A stretch of 5,747 nucleotides of DNA from an uncultured Phycisphaerales bacterium (lineage in GTDB: Bacteria; Planctomycetota; Phycisphaerae; Phycisphaerales; UBA1924): contig CALAFV010000423.1 of NCBI GenBank assembly GCA_937891445.1, positions 1-5,747 on the forward strand, read 5' to 3'. This document shows positions 1 to 4,962 of the stretch, in pieces. The position numbers were made by a program, and so were the translations under genes. Within the stretch, counting starts at the first letter, position 1, and each line of letters opens with the position of its first letter. Below the pieces are notes generated by a model, which made no database searches, was not told where the DNA came from, and saw only the letters and a program-made list of their open reading frames with translations.

Positions 1-180
1 CGCGGCGATGATCGCCGCCACTTCCCGCCCCGCCGCGCTGAGCCGAGCGTGCACCGCCGACGCCGCCAGCCGCGGCACCGCGACCGCCGCCAGGGCGCCG
101 AGCACCACGAGCACGACGGCCAGTTCCACCATGCTGAAGCCGCGCGCCCCGCGTTGTCCAAGAGCCGCAAGTCCCCGCAC
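1..180 (-). CDS. GspH-like prepilin, N-terminal part (3' end outside window)
   Basis: The first 60 residues of a second prepilin. The GTG start at 180 is set by AGGAGG eight bases upstream. The leader MRGLAALGQRGARG (1-14) ends in the usual Gly. It is followed by FSMVELAVVLVVLGALAAVAVP (15-36), with Glu at +5 (E19), which is the full type IV prepilin signal and membrane helix. The next stretch (RLAASAVHARLSAAGREVAAIIAA, 37-60) resembles GspH/FimT-type minor pseudopilins in its Ala/Arg-rich amphipathic helix. The family cannot be confirmed without the C-terminal domain. The gene lies 93 bases after the GspG-like gene, in the same frame, and beyond the 206-245 hairpin. It may therefore be expressed at a lower level than the first pilin, as expected for a minor component. 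It could also be a GspI- or GspJ-type pilin. Confidence 0.8.
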   Translation of the reverse strand, partial: MRGLAALGQRGARGFSMVELAVVLVVLGALAAVAVPRLAASAVHARLSAAGREVAAIIAA

Positions 181-188
181 GGCGTGCC

Positions 189-194
189 CCTCCT
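189..194 (-). promoter_or_regulatory. Ribosome binding site that fixes the GspH-like prepilin start
   Basis: The minus strand reads AGGAGG followed by eight bases (GGCACGCC) and GTG at 180. This supports the GTG start, which gives a normal 14-residue prepilin leader. A TTG further upstream would give a longer leader without such a site. Confidence 0.75.
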
Positions 195-205
195 GCAAGT
201 CCCCC

Positions 206-245
206 AAGACAAGCCGCCCGTCCGCCGGTAGGGCGAACGGGCGGC
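206..245 (-). terminator. Hairpin with U-rich tail between the two prepilin genes (candidate attenuator/partial terminator)
   Basis: Read on the minus strand, GCCGCCCGT (245-237) pairs perfectly with ACGGGCGGC (221-213). A U-G wobble (236/222) continues inward to CGCC (235-232) pairing with GGCG (226-223). This gives about 14 pairs around a five-base loop (231-227). TTGTCTT (212-206) follows at once. On the plus strand the wobble becomes an A/C mismatch, so the structure suits the minus-strand transcript, the direction of the operon. The tail has five U in seven rather than a pure run, so complete termination is doubtful. Partial termination, or protection of the upstream mRNA 3' end, is equally plausible. 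Confidence 0.55.
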
Positions 246-273
246 GGAGTTCATCCGAAAGTCTGCCGCGAGA

Positions 274-747
274 CTAGTAGGTGTTGTACTTCGTGCCCGT
301 GGCGTCTTCCTCGGTCGTTGTGTTGGCATAGATCGTGCCGGTCTCTTCCACGTAGATCCAGCCGACGTCGGCCGCCGAAGCAGCCGCGATCTTGCGCTGG
401 CCCTTGTAGTTGCCAACCGGAAGGGGCGGGATTTCCTTGATGTACGGGCCGTAGATGCAGCTGGTGGTCTTGGTCGGCGAGGTTGTGCCGTCCAGCGCCG
501 TGTACTGCGTCAGCTGCTCGTTGATGCTGTCAGCCGACGGGAACTGGTTGTCGTGCTCCGCCGCGTACAACTCGATCGCACGCCGCAGCACGGCCAGGTT
601 TCCGCGCAGCGCGTTGTCCGCCGCGGCCTCGCTCCCGCGGCTCAGCCGCGGGATGGCGATCGCCCCGATGATCCCGATGATGACGACGACGATGATCAGC
701 TCAACGAGGCTGAACGCGCGACGGTTGTGATTGAACCCAAGAGTCAT
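274..747 (-). CDS. GspG-like type II secretion/type IV pilus prepilin (probable major pseudopilin)
   Basis: Prepilin expected to be cut and N-methylated by a prepilin peptidase and then assembled into a pseudopilus or pilus. The 157-residue product has a short basic leader (1-11, ending HNRRA). The hydrophobic helix FSLVELIIVVVIIGIIGAIAIP (12-33) has Glu at +5 (E16). The residue before cleavage is Ala, not the usual Gly. The amphipathic extension (34-65, with NLAVLRRAIELYAAEH) is typical of GspG-type pilins. The C-terminal part carries a YGPYIKEIPPLPVG block (99-112) and GWIYVEETGTIYANTT (129-144). From memory these recall a planctomycete pilin family rather than the proteobacterial GspG ending, whose calcium-loop pattern I cannot see. 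The start is ATG at 747 with GGAG at 756-759, eight bases upstream. A hand count over 301-540 gives about 63% G+C against 75-78% in two 60-base samples of neighbours, which fits a well-expressed gene. A hairpin follows the gene. Confidence 0.88.
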   Translation of the reverse strand: MTLGFNHNRRAFSLVELIIVVVIIGIIGAIAIPRLSRGSEAAADNALRGNLAVLRRAIELYAAEHDNQFPSADSINEQLTQYTALDGTTSPTKTTSCIYGPYIKEIPPLPVGNYKGQRKIAAASAADVGWIYVEETGTIYANTTTEEDATGTKYNTY

Positions 748-794
748 GCTTGAGGCTCCGTGGAGGTATTCCGTTTCCTCCGTGTCAACACGTC

Positions 795-1418
795 CTATCG
801 GCCGGCGGCGTTCTCGTCCTGAGCCTTCGAGTCGCTTGCGTCCGATTTCGGGCTCGGGAGCGTCAGCACGACGGTATAGCCGTTACATTCGAACGTCGCC
901 GCCCGAGAATGGCTCTGTGTGTCCACCGCGGTCAGCGTCCAGCCGTCCTCCGACGTCTGCCCGATACTCAGCCGCACTTTGCAGACCGTCCCCTTCTCGT
1001 CCCGGGTCTCCAACAGCGCCACGCCGGTCTCCTGGCCCGTTTCCGTGCGGCCCGCGATGACCGCGTGCAGCGTGTACTTCCTGCGGAACCGATCGGCCGG
1101 GGACAGGTCCGACGCCCTCTCCACGGGCTTCTCGCCCAGCCCGGCGCCGAAGAACGCATCCGGGACCTGCGCCGGGTCCAGGCCCAGCCGTTCCCGCGCC
1201 CGCTCCAGTTGCTGCGCGATTTCCGCGGTGTTCTCGGACGACACAGCGGCGGGCGACGCGGCTATCGGCTGCGGCGCCGATGGGTCCACGAGCAGGTCCG
1301 ACGCCTGCGCGGACCCCGGGCTCAACCCGCCGCGAAAGACCGTCTTGTCCAAGACAAGAACGCCCAGCGCAAGCGCCAGGGCGGCCACGTACAGCTTTCG
1401 GTTCTGGATGCCTCCCAT
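795..1418 (-). CDS. Single-span membrane protein, PilP/GspC-like by position and topology
   Basis: I do not recognise a specific family by sequence. The 207-residue product has a short basic N-terminus, one membrane span (about 9-23, LYVAALALALGVLVL) and an Ala/Pro/Ser-rich linker (33-62). A short charged helix (64-80) and a DPAQVPDAFF segment (81-90) follow, then a beta-rich domain (114-189). This is the plan of GspC and, apart from the anchor, of PilP: an inner-membrane-attached linker plus a small beta domain that touches the secretin. The beta domain contains GVALLETRDEKGTVCKVRLSIG-type strands and a closing YTVVLTL strand. Two cysteines (C146, C178) sit in it and could form a disulfide. 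There is no lipobox, unlike classical PilP. It lies directly after PilO, where PilP is found in pilMNOPQ. ATG at 1418 is the only good start after an in-frame TGA at 1437-1439. Its GGGGGAG ends just one base before ATG, which is unusually close. Function is inferred. Confidence 0.6.
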   Translation of the reverse strand: MGGIQNRKLYVAALALALGVLVLDKTVFRGGLSPGSAQASDLLVDPSAPQPIAASPAAVSSENTAEIAQQLERARERLGLDPAQVPDAFFGAGLGEKPVERASDLSPADRFRRKYTLHAVIAGRTETGQETGVALLETRDEKGTVCKVRLSIGQTSEDGWTLTAVDTQSHSRAATFECNGYTVVLTLPSPKSDASDSKAQDENAAGR

Positions 1419-1480
1419 GCTCCCCCAATGAACGATTCAGGTCCGGCCGCGGCAAGCCGCCCGCCTGCGCTTTTTCACGG

Positions 1481-2026
1481 TCACTGCTCGCGCGGCATCA
1501 CATACCACACAAGCTCGACAACCATCACAGGCTCCGCAGCCCGCGCATCGCTCGGGGCCGCCAGGTTGAGCGACCGCACGCCTACGTCCGGGAGTTCCGC
1601 CAGCCGCGCCAGGAACCGCGTCATCGCCCCGAAGGTCCCGTTGGCCTTCAGCAGCACCGGCACTTTCCCGTACCGCTGCTCCCAGTCCGCCGTCCCCGGC
1701 TGGAGCTGCTCCACGCGCAGGTCCGACTCCGTCGCCACCGCCATCATCTTGGCCAGCCGGTCGTTCTGCGCCGACTGCGGCGAGAGTTTCACCGCGAGGC
1801 TGTCGATCTCCGCCTCCAGCTTCGCGAGTTGCCGGCGCAGGTCCGCGCCGCGCGCGGCCAGGTCCGCCCCCGCGGTGCGCTCGCGCTCGATCTTCGTCAG
1901 CAGTTCGGCGCGCGTCCGCATCGCCGTGATGATCGGCTCCAGCCCGCCGAAGTACGCCGCCGCCGTCAGCGCCAGCACGGCGCCCACGCCCGCGAGGTCG
2001 ACCTTCCGCAGTTCCGAGAGGTTCAC
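1481..2026 (-). CDS. pilO: PilO/GspM-like inner-membrane assembly protein
   Basis: Bitopic membrane protein expected to heterodimerise with the PilN-like product and form the periplasmic alignment frame. Its 181 residues show the PilO plan: a short cytoplasmic tail, a membrane span (about 11-28, AGVGAVLALTAAAYFGGL), a long charged coiled coil (about 36-82), and a C-terminal alpha/beta domain (about 90-177). KVPVLLKANGTFGAMTRFLARLAELP falls in the region where PilO has its conserved 'hv...G.y..l..fl..l..lp' pattern. I chose GTG at 2026 because it forms a GTGA overlap with the PilN-like stop and has GGGAGGG 7 bases upstream. A TTG at 2053 would add nine residues (ten codons counting itself to the GTG) but has no supporting site. 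GspM is the type II counterpart. PilO is preferred because the neighbours are PilM/PilN-like. Confidence 0.82.
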   Translation of the reverse strand: MNLSELRKVDLAGVGAVLALTAAAYFGGLEPIITAMRTRAELLTKIERERTAGADLAARGADLRRQLAKLEAEIDSLAVKLSPQSAQNDRLAKMMAVATESDLRVEQLQPGTADWEQRYGKVPVLLKANGTFGAMTRFLARLAELPDVGVRSLNLAAPSDARAAEPVMVVELVWYVMPREQ

Positions 2027-2673
2027 CGCTCGGCCCTCCCGCCCACGCGGCAACTTATGCTGAACGCCACGGCGTCCGCGCCCGCGCTTGCCTCGCGCCG
2101 CGCCTCCTGGAGTTCCACGCGGCTGAACACCCCCGCCTCCTCCAGCCGGTTCACGACCCGCGATACTGCTCCCTGCGACCGCGCCACGCCCGTCAGCCGC
2201 AGCGCGAACGTCCGGGGCTGAGGAGCCGACGCCGGACGCGACGCGGCAGCCTGCTCCGCGCCGGACTTTCCGGGCGTGGGCGCGGCGGCGGGCTGTGGCG
2301 GTGCTTCCTGCACCAGTTGCGCCGAGCGCAGCGCGGCATCCTGCCCCATCGCCCGCGCCAGCACCGCCATCAGAATGCTCCAGTCCGGCTGGTGCTCCAC
2401 GGACCGGCTCGCCGCCAGTTCCCGCTGACGCTCCGTGATCATCGTCGCCAGGCGCGCTTCGTCACGCCGGCGCAGGTTGTTCTCCGTCTCGAGTTGCTCG
2501 AGCTGCGCCGCGGGGGTCCGATTGTCCGTCTCCCACGCGGCGGCGGTGCCGACCAGCAGGCTCGCCAGCACAGCGCCATACGCGCCGACGCCCGCAATCC
2601 ACACGCGGATGCGGATGCGCCGCTTCCGCTGCGCCCGCCGCGGCTCCGGAACCAGGTCCACCGTCGTCACCAT
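2023..2673 (-). CDS. pilN: PilN-like inner-membrane assembly protein
   Basis: Bitopic membrane protein expected to pair with PilO and to hold PilM by its N-terminal tail. The 216-residue product starts MVTTVDLVPEP; VDLVP matches the PilN tail motif (INLLP in well-studied proteins). A basic stretch (12-24) precedes a membrane span at about 25-47, so the N-terminus is inside by the positive-inside rule. A helical, likely coiled-coil segment follows (55-92). The periplasmic domain is interrupted by an Ala/Pro-rich stretch (123-153) before a final RTFALRLTGVARSQ...VAFSISCRV block resembling a ferredoxin-like fold. The start is ATG at 2673, one base after the PilM-like stop, with GGGAGGTG at 2681-2688 as ribosome site. 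A start 39 bases upstream would overlap PilM and lacks this site. The end overlaps the next gene by GTGA. The assignment rests on the tail motif, topology and gene order. Confidence 0.78.
   Translation of the reverse strand: MVTTVDLVPEPRRAQRKRRIRIRVWIAGVGAYGAVLASLLVGTAAAWETDNRTPAAQLEQLETENNLRRRDEARLATMITERQRELAASRSVEHQPDWSILMAVLARAMGQDAALRSAQLVQEAPPQPAAAPTPGKSGAEQAAASRPASAPQPRTFALRLTGVARSQGAVSRVVNRLEEAGVFSRVELQEARREASAGADAVAFSISCRVGGRAER
2034..2040 (-). promoter_or_regulatory. Ribosome binding site that fixes the PilO-like start
   Basis: The minus strand reads GGGAGGG, then seven bases (CCGAGCG), then GTG. The site lies inside the PilN-like gene. It favours GTG at 2026 over the upstream TTG at 2053, and the chosen start overlaps the PilN-like stop as GTGA. 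Confidence 0.7.
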
Positions 2674-2674
2674 G

Positions 2675-3748
2675 TCAGCCCACCTCCCGCATCGCCAGCC
2701 CCAGAGCGACAACCGCCGCGGGGTTCGTCGATGCGTCGTGCGGCCCGATCTCGCCCGCCAGGTCGCGCGGCGTTACCGTCCGGACCTCGGTCCCCAGTTC
2801 GCGCGCGAGCACCGCTTCCACCTCCGGCCCCGCCGCGCCTTCTCCCGCGAGCGCCACCAGGCCGATCTGCGGCTCGGCGTACCAGTGCGACGCGTACGAC
2901 AGCGCCCGGCCGAGTTCCTGCGACACCTTCACCGCGTGTTCGCCGATCAGCCGCGACACGTCCGCCGCGCTGTGCCCGCTCCCGCCGCGTGCCGAACGCC
3001 GCAGCAGGTGCGCCGCCGCCTGCGCATCCACGCCCGTCGCGGTCATCACCGCGCGGGCCAGTGCCGACACGCCGAGTTCCGGGATCGACCGCTGGTACAC
3101 GATCGTCCCCTGGTACAGCACCGCCGCCGTCACCGCCTCCCACCCCAGGTCCACGGCCGCCGCGATCCCCGGCCGGGCCGCCAGCACCGGGCCGCACGCC
3201 CGCACCAGGGCCAACGCCCGCGGCTCGAGCGCATCGGCCCGGAGCCCCGGGCTCTCGATGATGTCCAGCACGGCATCCGCGTCCGCGTGCAGGCATCCGA
3301 TCGCCAGCACATGCGCGCCCTGCTTGGCTCGCGATGCCGATGCCGGCAGCGTCCAGCACGCCGTCTCCAGATGGGTCGGCGCGCAGCCTGCATGTCGCGC
3401 CAGTTCCACCCGCGCCACCACCTCCGGCGGCGGACCCGACCCCGCCTGCTCGAAGGTGTTGACCATCAACTTGTCATCCGGCAGCCCCGCGACGATCCGC
3501 CGCCCGCCGAACCCCTGCCGCCTGAGCACGCCGCAGAGCCGGCGCATCTCATCCGCATCCAGCGGCGTGCCGGGCTTGATCCTGGGGAGCACCACCAGCG
3601 CGTGCAGCCGCGCCTGCCCAGTCTCCCAGCGCACCTGGGCCGCGCACACCGTCCGCTCGCCCGCGTCCAGGCCGATCGGCCCGAGCCCGTTGCGTGTGCG
3701 AGCGGGCGTCGCGGGCGCCGTCGGTGTCGCCGTAGCCGCTACGCTCAT
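2675..3748 (-). CDS. pilM: PilM-like actin-fold pilus/secretion assembly protein
   Basis: Cytoplasmic actin-like protein. In type IV pili PilM binds the N-terminal tail of PilN and links the inner-membrane frame to the motor; in type II secretion the GspL cytoplasmic domain does this. The protein has 357 residues, close to the usual PilM length. Actin-family landmarks are a first phosphate loop (GPIGLDAGERTV, 23-34), a second phosphate motif (AAVDLGWEAVTAAVLYQG, 197-214, then YQRSIPELG) and an adenosine-side motif (GLVALAGEGA, 296-305). No membrane span is evident, which favours PilM over full-length GspL. An Ala/Thr/Pro-rich leader of about 20 residues precedes the fold. I chose ATG at 3748, which shares a base with the GspF stop (TGATG). 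The GTG three bases upstream (3751) is equally possible. GGGAGGGGG at 3755-3763 serves either. A strongly PilN-like gene follows one base after the stop. Confidence 0.85.
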   Translation of the reverse strand: MSVAATATPTAPATPARTRNGLGPIGLDAGERTVCAAQVRWETGQARLHALVVLPRIKPGTPLDADEMRRLCGVLRRQGFGGRRIVAGLPDDKLMVNTFEQAGSGPPPEVVARVELARHAGCAPTHLETACWTLPASASRAKQGAHVLAIGCLHADADAVLDIIESPGLRADALEPRALALVRACGPVLAARPGIAAAVDLGWEAVTAAVLYQGTIVYQRSIPELGVSALARAVMTATGVDAQAAAHLLRRSARGGSGHSAADVSRLIGEHAVKVSQELGRALSYASHWYAEPQIGLVALAGEGAAGPEVEAVLARELGTEVRTVTPRDLAGEIGPHDASTNPAAVVALGLAMREVG

Positions 3749-4962
3749 CACGCACCCCCTCCCGCCGCCGACGTCAGGTCGAACAGCGGCATGAACAGGC
3801 TGATCGCCACGAAGCCGACCACCAGGCCCAGCGCGATCAGGATCGCGGGCTCCAGCAAACTCATGATCGACTTGATCACGACCTCGTTGTCCTCGTCCAT
3901 GAAGTCCGCAAGGTTCAGGAGCACCTCGCCCACCTGCCCGGCCTGCTCGCCGGTCACCACCGCCTCGACGATCGACGGCGCAATCAGCGGCGACTCACGC
4001 AGGCATGCGCTCATCGGCTCGCCCCGCGTGACTTCCTCCTCGACCTTCGTGAGAAGGTCCGCGTAGCGGCAGTTCCCCGCCGCCGCCTTCGTCAGCGTCA
4101 GCGCCTCCAGCAGGGGTACCTTCGACTCAAGCAGCACCCCCAGCGTGCGTGCGATCCGCGCGGTCACCAGCGACCGGGTGAACGGCCCCACGACCGGCAG
4201 CGACACGAGCACCCCGTCCACCCATCGCCGCCCCCCGGGCGACCGCAGGAACCACGTCACGCCGCCTACCACTGTCCCCAGCCCAAGCAGCGCCGCCCAC
4301 CAGTACGTCCGCAGCGCCTGGCTCAGCGAAAGCAGCATCTGCGTCGTCGGCGGCAGGTCCGCTCCCAGCGAGTCGAACAGGCCCGTAAACCGCGGCAGCA
4401 CGACCAGCAGCATTACCACCACGACCTTGATGGAAATGGCCAGCAGCATGATCGGGTAACTCAGCGCGCCCATCACCGTGCTGCGCACCTTCATCTGCTT
4501 GCGCGTGATGACCGACAGCCGGTCCAGCATCGCCGGCAACTGCCCCCCCGACTCCCCCGCCGCGATCAGGCTGCGGTACACCGCGTCGAAATGGCGAGGG
4601 TGCCCTTCCATCGCCTTCGCCAGCGACCCGCCCTCCTCCACCTGCTGGCGGATGTCCCCCAGCACCGATCTCCACGCGCCCGGCGGCTGCTGGCGCTCGA
4701 TCGCGGCCAGCGCCTGCACGACCGGTGTTCCCGTCCCGGTCAGAATCGCCAACTGCCGCGTGATATTGACAAGGCTCTTGAACTTGCCGCCCAGCGCAAG
4801 ACGCCCGCCGCTCGCCTCGCCCGCGTTGGCGTCTCCCGCCAGCCGCGTGACGTACAGGCCGTCGGCGTACAACTGCTCCGTCGCCTCGCGCGCACTGGCG
4901 GCCTCGATGGTGCCGTTGACCACCCTCCCGGTCTTGTCGTAGGCCTCGTAGGCAAGTTTCAC
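3748..4962 (-). CDS. gspF: GspF/PilC-family inner-membrane platform protein
   Basis: Polytopic inner-membrane protein that forms the assembly platform, contacting the ATPase below and the pilins in the membrane. Its 404 residues are the normal length for the family. The N-terminal cytoplasmic domain (1-60) opens with the family-like MKLAYEAYDKTGRVVNGTIE. Two GspF repeats follow, about 65-190 and 266-391, each with its glycine motif: GESGGQL (136-142) and GEQAGQVGEVL (338-348). Likely membrane spans are about 168-190, 221-239 and 371-391. The start is GTG at 4962, overlapping the upstream stop by 4 bases. A perfect AAGGAGG lies at 4967-4973, 4 bases before it. The stop touches the PilM-like start (GTGATG). 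No missing motif or frame break is seen. Confidence 0.96.
   Translation of the reverse strand: MKLAYEAYDKTGRVVNGTIEAASAREATEQLYADGLYVTRLAGDANAGEASGGRLALGGKFKSLVNITRQLAILTGTGTPVVQALAAIERQQPPGAWRSVLGDIRQQVEEGGSLAKAMEGHPRHFDAVYRSLIAAGESGGQLPAMLDRLSVITRKQMKVRSTVMGALSYPIMLLAISIKVVVVMLLVVLPRFTGLFDSLGADLPPTTQMLLSLSQALRTYWWAALLGLGTVVGGVTWFLRSPGGRRWVDGVLVSLPVVGPFTRSLVTARIARTLGVLLESKVPLLEALTLTKAAAGNCRYADLLTKVEEEVTRGEPMSACLRESPLIAPSIVEAVVTGEQAGQVGEVLLNLADFMDEDNEVVIKSIMSLLEPAILIALGLVVGFVAISLFMPLFDLTSAAGGGA

Noticed and set aside
8..277. 89-codon plus-strand open frame at the window start
   Set aside because: Its reverse strand encodes a full prepilin signal with a ribosome site and a hairpin; the plus frame is Arg/Ser/Ala-rich noise.
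553..753. Run of Asp codons in a plus-strand frame
   Set aside because: It is simply the antisense of the IIVVVIIG hydrophobic helix codons in the pilin.
762..781. Inverted repeat GGAGG/CCTCC upstream of the first pilin
   Set aside because: Only five pairs with a ten-base loop and no U tract; too weak to call a terminator or switch, and purine-rich GGAGG is common near ribosome sites.
1441..1480. GC-rich inverted bases near CGGCTTGCCG in the gap after PilO
   Set aside because: The stem is four to five pairs with a tiny loop and no U-rich tail, so I do not call it a terminator.
750..2063. 437-codon plus-strand open frame
   Set aside because: Antisense to the PilP/GspC-like and PilO-like genes. 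The product is Arg-rich with no recognisable domain, and the minus-strand genes have proper starts, membrane spans and spacing.
2667..3359. 230-codon minus-strand frame overlapping the PilM-like gene
   Set aside because: Out of frame with PilM, extremely Gly/Arg/Ala-rich and without motifs; an alternate-frame shadow.
2435..4066. 543-codon plus-strand open frame
   Set aside because: It runs antisense across the PilN-like, PilM-like and GspF genes, all with family motifs on the minus strand. Its product is a low-complexity Arg/Pro/Ser/His mix typical of GC-rich antisense frames.
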